Shown here one piece after another: positions 1-5,493 of a DNA stretch of 6,513 bases; positions within the stretch are counted from its first letter, which is position 1; every line of letters begins with the position of its first letter. The translations under genes and the position numbers were made by a program. This DNA comes from Hyphomicrobiales bacterium (GTDB taxonomy: Bacteria > Pseudomonadota > Alphaproteobacteria > Parvibaculales > Parvibaculaceae): positions 1 through 6,513 of the forward strand of contig JAATFR010000181.1 in NCBI GenBank assembly GCA_015655095.1. The letters are read 5' to 3'. The notes beneath the pieces are model-generated. The model was not told where the DNA came from. It was given only the letters and a program-made list of their open reading frames with translations, and ran no database searches.

Positions 1-1
1 C

Positions 2-121
2 GAGGGGCTGCCGGTCGGCATCCAGATCATTGGTCCGCTCTATGGCGATTTCACCACCATTGCGGTTGCCGCCATGTTCGAGGAGATTCTGGGCGGCTTC
101 CGGGCGCCGCCCGGCTATTGA
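2..121 (+). CDS. C-terminal end of an amidase-signature family enzyme (partial)
   Basis: This is the final 39 codons of a gene that starts before the window and ends at TGA 119-121. The translated tail contains GLPVGIQIIGP followed by an alanine-rich helix (AVAAMFEEIL). This is the conserved C-terminal segment of amidase-signature hydrolases (GatA-like amidases, aryl-acylamidases, indoleacetamide hydrolases). Such enzymes cleave amide bonds with a Ser-cisSer-Lys triad, which lies upstream and cannot be seen here, so substrate and activity are unknown. GatA itself is possible but not favoured, because no gatB follows. No convincing hairpin terminator follows the stop. The gene is 130 bp upstream of a transaminase on the same strand, so the two could belong to one amide/amine degradation block, but this is inference. 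Confidence 0.85.
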   Translation, partial: EGLPVGIQIIGPLYGDFTTIAVAAMFEEILGGFRAPPGY

Positions 122-173
122 GGAGACTGTTTAATTTATCGAACAGGCTACAATCATCGGTACCGTCGGCGCT

Positions 174-203
174 TTGACATGCCCCGGCGGCGACGCGCAT
201 AGT
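174..203 (+). promoter_or_regulatory. Candidate sigma70-type promoter for the aminotransferase gene
   Basis: A consensus -35 hexamer TTGACA lies at 174-179. It is followed after 18 bp by CATAGT (198-203), which differs from TATAAT at two positions. The site sits in the 130-bp gap between the amidase stop and the aminotransferase start and leaves a leader of roughly 40 nt. The -35 match is perfect but the -10 is only moderate, so this is a prediction from motif and position. Confidence 0.35.
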
Positions 204-251
204 GTTCGTGATCCTCATCAATTAGCGTCAGCTTGACGAAGGAGTGCTCAG

Positions 252-1637
252 ATGAGCCTGTCCAATGCCGCCGTCCGCGATATCGAAACGGTCCTGCATC
301 CCTATACCAATCTCGATACATTTCGAAAATCGGGGCCGACGATCATCGAACGTGGCGAGGGCATCTACGTCTGGGACTCGGAGGGCAACAAGTACATTGA
401 AGGCATGGCGGGCCTCTGGTGCACCTCCCTCGGCTACAGCGAGAAAGAGCTGATCGAGGCGGCGCACCAGCAGTTTCAGCAGCTTCCGTTCTCGCATGTT
501 TTCAGCGGCAAGAGCCATGAGCAGGCCTCCTCGGTCGCCGAGAAGCTGAAGGCGATCTCGCCGCATCCGACCTCAAAGGTTCTGTTTTGCGGCTCGGGTT
601 CCGAGGCGAACGACCAGCAGGTCAAGCTCGTCTGGTACTACAACAATGCGCTTGGCCGGCCGAAAAAGAAGAAGTTCATCTCCCGCCTGCGCGGCTATCA
701 CGGCGTCACCGTCGCGTCGGCGAGCCTGACGGGCCTGCCCGCCAACCATACCGATTTCGATCTGCCGATCGCTGGCGTCCGCCACACCGATTGCCCGCAC
801 TATTACCGCTATGCCCATGAGGGCGAGACGGAAGACGAGTTCACGACGCGGCTCGCCGACAATCTGGAAAAGATGATCATCGAGGAGGACCCCGATACGG
901 TTGCGGCCTTCATCGCCGAGCCAATCATGGGTGCGGGTGGTGTGGTTATTCCGCCGGAGGGCTATTTCCAGAAAATCCAGAAGGTTCTGAAGAAGTACGA
1001 CATCTATTTCATCGCTGATGAAGTGATTTGCGGCTTCGGCCGGACCGGCAATATGTTCGGCTCCGAAACCTTTGGCATCAAGCCGGACTCGATCTCGGTC
1101 GCGAAGGCGCTTTCCTCGGCCTATATGCCGATCGGCGCGGTCACCATCGGCGAGGACATGTATCAGGCGATGCTGGACGAAAGCCGCAAGATCGGTACCT
1201 TCGGTCATGGTTTCACCTACACGGCTCATCCGGTTGCCGCCGCTGTGGCGGCCAAGACGCTGGAAATCTACGAAAAGCGCAACATCATCGGCCATGTCCG
1301 CGCCATCGCGCCGAAATTCGAGAGCCGGGTCGCCCGCCTTGCCGATCACCCGCTCGTCGGCCATGCCAGGGCCAAGGGGCTTATCGGTGCTGTCGAGCTG
1401 ATCGCGGACAAGGGCTCCAAGCGCGCCTTCGATCCCAAGGCGGCGGTCGGCCCCACCACGCAGAAGCTCGGCGAAAAGAACGGCGTGATCCTGCGCGCAG
1501 CGGGTGGCGACATCATCGCTTTCTGCCCGCCGCTGATCATCACGGAAGAACAGATCGACGACATGTTCGACCGGGTCGAGCGCACGCTTGATCAGGCGGA
1601 AGCCTGGGTCACGAAGGAAAATCTGCGCAAGAGCTAA
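252..1637 (+). CDS. Class III PLP-dependent aminotransferase (omega-amino acid/amine:pyruvate type)
   Basis: A complete 461-residue protein, the usual length for cytosolic fold-type I omega-transaminases, which move an amino group from an amine or omega-amino acid to pyruvate or another keto acid. The cofactor site is intact: GSGSEAND at 114-121 for the PLP phosphate, Y149 in GYHG stacking on the ring, E223 in FIAEP, D256 in FIADEV pairing with the pyridine nitrogen, Schiff-base lysine K285 in SVAKAL, and T322 in HGFTYTAHP from the partner subunit. W56 (AGLWC) and R415 (ILRAAGGD) match the substrate-pocket tryptophan and flexible carboxylate-binding arginine of known omega-transaminases. It resembles SpuC-type putrescine/polyamine:pyruvate transaminases, but beta-alanine or another omega-amino acid is equally possible. 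The ATG at 252 follows GGAG (241-244) with a 7-nt spacer. A strong terminator 27 bp after the stop suggests a single-gene unit, or the end of a unit shared with the amidase. Confidence 0.93.
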   Translation: MSLSNAAVRDIETVLHPYTNLDTFRKSGPTIIERGEGIYVWDSEGNKYIEGMAGLWCTSLGYSEKELIEAAHQQFQQLPFSHVFSGKSHEQASSVAEKLKAISPHPTSKVLFCGSGSEANDQQVKLVWYYNNALGRPKKKKFISRLRGYHGVTVASASLTGLPANHTDFDLPIAGVRHTDCPHYYRYAHEGETEDEFTTRLADNLEKMIIEEDPDTVAAFIAEPIMGAGGVVIPPEGYFQKIQKVLKKYDIYFIADEVICGFGRTGNMFGSETFGIKPDSISVAKALSSAYMPIGAVTIGEDMYQAMLDESRKIGTFGHGFTYTAHPVAAAVAAKTLEIYEKRNIIGHVRAIAPKFESRVARLADHPLVGHARAKGLIGAVELIADKGSKRAFDPKAAVGPTTQKLGEKNGVILRAAGGDIIAFCPPLIITEEQIDDMFDRVERTLDQAEAWVTKENLRKS

Positions 1638-1664
1638 GAAGCTCGTTGCCAGAATATCGTCGAG

Positions 1665-1697
1665 AAAAGCGGCGGGCATAATCCCGCCGCTTTTTTT
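1665..1697 (+). terminator. Strong Rho-independent terminator after the aminotransferase gene
   Basis: The arms GCGGCGGG (1669-1676) and CCCGCCGC (1683-1690) form a perfect 8-bp GC-only stem around a 6-nt loop (CATAAT). Four A's before the stem (1665-1668) can pair with the start of the run of seven T's (1691-1697) that follows it. This is a textbook intrinsic terminator. It separates the aminotransferase transcript from the small gene starting at 1731. Confidence 0.93.
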
Positions 1698-1730
1698 CGA
1701 CAGTATGGAGACAGTCCACAAGAGGGTTCC

Positions 1731-2150
1731 ATGCGCGAAATTCGCTATCAGCTCCTGTTTGAAGGCCGCGTCACGCCTGACGATGAGATGGGTGTGAGCA
1801 TGTCTCTTGAGGCGCGCGCGCGGTTTACGGGGACTGCCGAGGCGGTTTTCGCGGAAGGGGCCCCGCAGGCCGTCTACAAGGCGCAGGTGGAAAACGCGCC
1901 GGACGGGTCGTTTTCCATAAATGGGACACTTCTTTTCGGCGGGGGCACCCTCACTGTTGAAGGCGAGGAGTCGCGCCTGTTGATCGAGGTGCCGGGCGAA
2001 CCGGTCCATCTGGCGACGTTTTCCCTCAGGATCACGGCGGGCAGCGGCGCTTTTGCGGGAGCGAAGGGGCGCATCGCCTCGGTTTTCACCGTGGGCGAGG
2101 ACGGCAGCTTCCGGGACAGCCAGTCCGGTGTCGTTTTTCTCGTCTCCTGA
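1731..2150 (+). CDS. Conserved-looking small protein of unknown function, predicted all-beta
   Basis: A 139-residue protein of about 15 kDa that I cannot assign to a family. It has no signal peptide and no membrane segment. It is made of short alternating hydrophobic strands separated by glycine- and charge-rich turns, pointing to an all-beta, probably barrel-like soluble protein. The segment ITAGSGAFAGAKGRI (about residues 101-115) recalls the GxGxFxGAxG turn of small beta-barrel families such as allene oxide cyclase-like or dirigent-like proteins. This is a weak fold analogy, not a functional claim. The ATG at 1731 follows AGAGGG (1721-1726) closely; an ATG at 1705 is in another frame. The codon pattern fits the neighbouring genes. 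The gene lies after the terminator and 83 bp before the acyl-CoA synthetase, so those two may be co-transcribed. Confidence 0.72.
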   Translation: MREIRYQLLFEGRVTPDDEMGVSMSLEARARFTGTAEAVFAEGAPQAVYKAQVENAPDGSFSINGTLLFGGGTLTVEGEESRLLIEVPGEPVHLATFSLRITAGSGAFAGAKGRIASVFTVGEDGSFRDSQSGVVFLVS

Positions 2151-2223
2151 GCGCTTAAAGTCCGTGCTCGCTCTTTTCACCATCCGGTTCTAGGCTTTCT
2201 CCAACAATAACAATCACATTCTG

Positions 2224-2228
2224 GGAGG
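2224..2228 (+). promoter_or_regulatory. Shine-Dalgarno site that selects ATG 2234 over GTG 2231
   Basis: GGAGG at 2224-2228 is a near-perfect ribosome-binding site. Adjacent in-frame codons GTG (2231) and ATG (2234) follow it. The GTG would leave a spacer of only 2 nt, while the ATG gives 5 nt, so the ATG is the better start. The choice changes the protein by a single residue. Confidence 0.7.
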
Positions 2229-2233
2229 AAGTG

Positions 2234-3784
2234 ATGGTTGGAGGCTGGGTGCGCTCGGGAGAGCGCGTCGTGGAGGGATCTGTTCTTCATGAAAATGCGG
2301 CGCGGGCTGCGTCAGGGTTTGAGTCGCTGGGGATCGGGGCAGGCGACGTCGTCGCGGTCTATCTGCGCAACGATTTTGCCTTTCTGGAGGCGAGCGTCGC
2401 GGCCGGGCTGGTCGGGGCCTACTCGACGCCGGTCAACTGGCATTACACGCCGCAGGAGGCGGACTATATCTTCACCAATTCAGGCGCCAGCGCCATTGTC
2501 ATCCATGCCGATCTCTATAGCGGCGTCAAAAGCGCTATCCCCGCAAATCTGCCGGTCTTCATTGTCGAGGTGCCGCCTGAAATCTGCTCCGCCTACGGCA
2601 TAGACGCAGCACACGGCGCGGTGCCTGAGGGCGCCACCAACTGGAATGAATGGCTGTCGGGATTCGAGCCCAAGCGAGACGCGGTGGCGGATGCGCCGGG
2701 CTCGATGATCTACACCTCGGGCACCACCGGCCATCCCAAGGGCGTGCGCCGGATGGCGCCGACGCCGGAACAGGCGGCGGCCTCCGCCCGCGTCATCTCG
2801 ACCGTGATGGGCTATGGCGAATGGTTCGACCATCCCGCCGATATAGTCACGGTGGCGACTGGCCCCATGTATCATTCCGCACCCAACGCCCACGGCCTTC
2901 TCGCTTTCAGGCTCGGGGCCAGCGTCATTCTGCAGCCGCGCTTTGATGCGGAGGAACTGCTCGCCCTGATCGAGAAATACCGCGTCACGCACCTGCACAT
3001 GGTGCCGACCATGTTCGTGCGATTGTTGAAGCTGCCGGACGAGGCGAAGCGCAAATATGATCTGTCCTCGCTCCGCTTCGTGGTTCATGCCGCAGCCCCC
3101 TGTCCGGTGCATGTGAAGCAGGCGATGATCGAATGGTGGGGGCCGGTGATCTATGAATATTACGGCGGCACGGAAACGGCCGCGGTCGTGTTCTGCACGT
3201 CGCAGGAATGGCTGGCGCATCCCGGAACGGTTGGCCGCCCGCTCGAGAAGGCGCAGGTGCGCGTCATCGACGTCAACGGGGATGAGCTTGAACGGGGCGC
3301 GACCGGCGAAGTGGTCTGCCGGATCTCCGATCTCGCGGACTTCACCTATCACCGCGACGATGAGAAGCGCCGGGATTCTGAAAAAGGGGGCCTGATCGCG
3401 CTGGGTGACATCGGTTATCTCGACAAGGACGGTTTCCTCTATCTGTGCGACCGGGCCAGGGACATGGTGATTTCGGGCGGGGTCAACATTTATCCAGCCG
3501 AGATCGAGGCGGAACTGCTCAAGATGCCGGGCGTCGCCGATTGCGCCGTATTCGGCATTCCCGATGAGGAATTCGGCGAGGCGCTCTGCGCCGTGGTGCA
3601 GAGCCAGCCCGGCGCGCAACTCGCCGAGACCGGGGTGAGGCAATTCCTGCGCGGCCATGTGGCCGGTTACAAGGTGCCACGACTGGTCGAGTTCCGCCAG
3701 GAACTGCCACGGGAGGATTCCGGGAAAATCTTCAAGCGCAAGCTGCGGGAACCTTACTGGCAGGATGCCGGACGGGCTATCTGA
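2234..3784 (+). CDS. AMP-forming acyl-CoA synthetase / carboxylic acid:CoA ligase
   Basis: A 516-residue ANL-superfamily enzyme. It activates a carboxylic acid with ATP to an acyl-adenylate and transfers the acyl group to CoA, in the cytosol. Visible core motifs are the phosphate-binding loop YTSGTTGHPKG (160-170), the adenine/substrate motif YYGGTE (309-314), the ribose-binding aspartate D392 in GDIGY, the hinge region DRARD (406-410), GGVNIYP from 415, and the catalytic lysine K498 in DSGKIFKRK of the C-terminal domain. All key residues are present, so it should be active. The N-terminus is short, starting about where other family members have the beta-strand before LHENAARAA, but the strong ribosome-binding site supports this start. 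The substrate cannot be read from sequence; fatty, aromatic or steroid side-chain acids are all possible. Partner enzymes of a CoA-linked pathway are not in the window. A marR gene follows after 92 bp with no clear terminator between them. Confidence 0.92.
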   Translation: MVGGWVRSGERVVEGSVLHENAARAASGFESLGIGAGDVVAVYLRNDFAFLEASVAAGLVGAYSTPVNWHYTPQEADYIFTNSGASAIVIHADLYSGVKSAIPANLPVFIVEVPPEICSAYGIDAAHGAVPEGATNWNEWLSGFEPKRDAVADAPGSMIYTSGTTGHPKGVRRMAPTPEQAAASARVISTVMGYGEWFDHPADIVTVATGPMYHSAPNAHGLLAFRLGASVILQPRFDAEELLALIEKYRVTHLHMVPTMFVRLLKLPDEAKRKYDLSSLRFVVHAAAPCPVHVKQAMIEWWGPVIYEYYGGTETAAVVFCTSQEWLAHPGTVGRPLEKAQVRVIDVNGDELERGATGEVVCRISDLADFTYHRDDEKRRDSEKGGLIALGDIGYLDKDGFLYLCDRARDMVISGGVNIYPAEIEAELLKMPGVADCAVFGIPDEEFGEALCAVVQSQPGAQLAETGVRQFLRGHVAGYKVPRLVEFRQELPREDSGKIFKRKLREPYWQDAGRAI

Positions 3785-3810
3785 CATGTCCAGACAGGCA
3801 GAGAAAGAGC

Positions 3811-3839
3811 TTGCATGGCTTATAATAAGTTATACTTAT
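3811..3839 (+). promoter_or_regulatory. Candidate promoter of the marR-emrA-emrB operon
   Basis: The 92-bp gap before marR is markedly AT-rich in its middle. TTGCAT (3811-3816) and ACTTAT (3834-3839) are separated by 17 bp and form a plausible -35/-10 pair. A perfect TATAAT also occurs at 3821-3826 but has no good -35 at the right distance. Any of these arrangements places the palindrome at 3824-3840 over the core promoter, as expected for a repressor-controlled promoter. The exact start site is uncertain. Confidence 0.45.
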
Positions 3840-3840
3840 T
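3824..3840 (+). promoter_or_regulatory. 17-bp palindrome, probable MarR operator
   Basis: AATAAGT (3824-3830), a 3-bp centre TAT, and ACTTATT (3834-3840) form a perfect inverted repeat with 7-bp arms. MarR-family dimers usually bind AT-rich palindromes of about 16-20 bp that overlap their own promoter, and this one ends 36 bp before the marR start codon. The most likely role is autorepression of the regulator and the downstream efflux genes, relieved by a small ligand. The role is inferred from symmetry and position. Confidence 0.65.
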
Positions 3841-3876
3841 TGTTCTGATTGATCGGTAATTCTGGAATTTGGATTC

Positions 3877-4362
3877 ATGGCAGACGACTCCCCGGAGCGC
3901 AAATTCGGATATGTACTGAGCGAATCCGCGCGTCTGCTGCGCCGTGTCTTCAACGGACGGGCGCAGACGAGCGGGCTCACTCTCGCGCAATGGAGAGCGC
4001 TGTCGCGCATTGCCCATAATGAAGGACTCAATCAGGTTTCTCTGGCTGACATGCTTGAGATTCAACCGATCACGGTTGCCCGGCTGGTCGACAGGCTTGA
4101 ACAGTCCGGCTGGGTTGAGCGCAGGCCCGACCCCTCTGACCGGCGCGCGCAGCGTTTGTTCCTGACGGTTCAGGCAACTCCGCTGATGGAGCAATTATGG
4201 GGTTTTTCCGATGAGGTGGCCCAGATCGCCCTTGAGGACCTCAGCCAGGACGACCGCGAAAAATTTATCGAAATGCTGGTGAAGGTGAGCGCAAATCTGG
4301 GTGCTGCCGCAGCGTCCGAAGGGTCATTGACGTCGCCGGGGACCATTGCCATCGAACCCTGA
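3877..4362 (+). CDS. MarR-family transcriptional regulator
   Basis: A 161-residue winged helix-turn-helix protein of typical MarR length. The DNA-binding core runs from about 34 to 98: helix SLADML (55-60), a recognition helix around ITVARLVDRLEQ (65-76), then the wing with the family signature DRRAQR (88-93) closing in LFLT. Helices at the two ends (about 10-30 and 102-145) would form the dimer interface. Such proteins bind palindromes as dimers and release them on binding phenolic or other small acids. The gene lies 30 bp upstream of an emrA-type gene, like E. coli mprA (emrR) next to emrAB, so it most likely controls this efflux operon. It might also influence the upstream CoA ligase. The start has a weak ribosome-binding site (GGAA 3864-3867, or GGA 3871-3873), suggesting modest translation. 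Confidence 0.93.
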   Translation: MADDSPERKFGYVLSESARLLRRVFNGRAQTSGLTLAQWRALSRIAHNEGLNQVSLADMLEIQPITVARLVDRLEQSGWVERRPDPSDRRAQRLFLTVQATPLMEQLWGFSDEVAQIALEDLSQDDREKFIEMLVKVSANLGAAAASEGSLTSPGTIAIEP

Positions 4363-4392
4363 AAACAAGACATCAAAAACAGAGACGTAACA

Positions 4393-5466
4393 ATGTCCAC
4401 TACAAGTTTACGTGCCGGCGAAGCAGCCGCGCCCTCCGTGCAAAAACAAAAATATGACATGCGCAGGCTTCGCCTCATTCTGCTGATCGTCGTGCCGGTG
4501 ATCGCGATTGTTGTTGGACTTTATTTTTATCTGACCGGCGGCCGGTATCAGTCGACAGAAAATGCCTATGCCAAGGCGGATATGGTGACGATCAGTCCCG
4601 ATGTGCCGGGCCGTATCGTCAAGGTCATGGTGACGCAGAACCAGATGGTGAAGGCAAGCGACCCCTTGTTCGTGATCGACCCTGACCCCTACCGCATCGC
4701 CGTCGAGCGTGATCAGGCCATGCTTGACAAGGCGCGCAGCGGCGTTGAGGCGATGAAGGCGCAGTATCGCTCCGCGGTTGCACAGCTTGGGCTGGCGCAG
4801 AACAATGTCGACTTTTACCAGCATGAATATGAGCGGCAGACGGCGCTTGTAAAACGCGAGTTTGCCTCCGCTCAGGCGGTCGATGCCGCCCGTCACAATC
4901 TCGATGTATCGGTACGGCTCGTCGATGTGCTGAAGGAAAGCATCGCGCAGATCGTCGCCAACCTGGGTGGCGATCCCAACGCACCGGTGGAAAAGGACAC
5001 CTCCTATCTGACGGCGCTGGCCGCGCTCGATAATGCCAGGCTCAATCTGGGGCGCACCATGGTGCGTGCGCCTTTCGACGGCATCGTCGGAGACAAACCC
5101 CAGCCGGGCGACTATGTCGCGCCGGGAACGCCGGTTGTCTCCATCATCTCAACGCAAAACGTCTGGATCGAGGCGAACTTCAAGGAAACGCAGCTTACGC
5201 ATGTCGTGCCCGGACAGGATGTCGAGGTCGTTGTCGACACCTATCCCGACCATACATGGCGAGGTCATGTGGGAAGCATCGCGCAGGGCACGGGAGCTGA
5301 ATTTTCCCTGCTGCCACCGCAGAACGCCACCGGCAACTGGGTCAAGGTGGTGCAGCGCATTCCGGTACGCATTGATCTGGATATCAAGGAAGACGATCCG
5401 ATCATCCGCGCGGGCATGAGCGCCTCGGTTGAGATCGATACCGGATCGGGCAAGTCCAGTCACTGA
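4393..5466 (+). CDS. emrA: EmrA/HlyD-type membrane fusion protein of a multidrug efflux pump
   Basis: A 357-residue periplasmic adaptor linking an inner-membrane DHA2 pump to an outer-membrane TolC-like channel. A short cytoplasmic N-terminus with basic residues (MRRLR at 23-27) precedes one membrane anchor (about 28-48). Then come a first half-lipoyl segment with STENAYAKAD (54-63) and SPDVPGRI (68-75), a helical hairpin (about 100-185), the second half-lipoyl segment with MVRAPFDGIVG (223-233), and a beta-barrel region. The end carries the EmrA-type signature GAEFSLLPPQNATGNWVKV (301-319). Length and domain order fit intact EmrA proteins. The gene starts 30 bp after marR, with a weak AGAG (4381-4384) site, and ends 27 bp before the transporter, so the three are probably one operon. 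The symbol is by family resemblance, not proven orthology. No outer-membrane channel gene is visible. Confidence 0.92.
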   Translation: MSTTSLRAGEAAAPSVQKQKYDMRRLRLILLIVVPVIAIVVGLYFYLTGGRYQSTENAYAKADMVTISPDVPGRIVKVMVTQNQMVKASDPLFVIDPDPYRIAVERDQAMLDKARSGVEAMKAQYRSAVAQLGLAQNNVDFYQHEYERQTALVKREFASAQAVDAARHNLDVSVRLVDVLKESIAQIVANLGGDPNAPVEKDTSYLTALAALDNARLNLGRTMVRAPFDGIVGDKPQPGDYVAPGTPVVSIISTQNVWIEANFKETQLTHVVPGQDVEVVVDTYPDHTWRGHVGSIAQGTGAEFSLLPPQNATGNWVKVVQRIPVRIDLDIKEDDPIIRAGMSASVEIDTGSGKSSH

Positions 5467-5493
5467 TTGACAGGGTGACGAAAGGCTATCGGT

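Noticed and set aside
1631..1644. Small hairpin GAGC-taagaa-GCTC around the aminotransferase stop codon
   Set aside because: The stem is only 4 bp with no T-run. The real terminator is the strong hairpin at 1665-1697.
573..2183. Very long open frame (536 codons) on the minus strand opposite the aminotransferase and the small beta-rich gene
   Set aside because: It is arginine/aspartate-rich without recognisable domains and lies antisense to a gene with a complete set of catalytic motifs. It also crosses the strong terminator. Long antisense frames are common opposite GC-rich genes.
2480..3787. 435-codon open frame on the minus strand opposite the acyl-CoA synthetase
   Set aside because: It has low-complexity, His/Arg/Gly-rich composition and no motif, while the + strand gene has all ANL-family motifs. 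It is a mirror effect of GC-rich codon use.
3783..3790. Palindrome GACATGTC at the end of the CoA ligase gene
   Set aside because: It is eight bases long, overlaps the stop codon, and has no T-run, so it is likely chance and not a terminator or operator.
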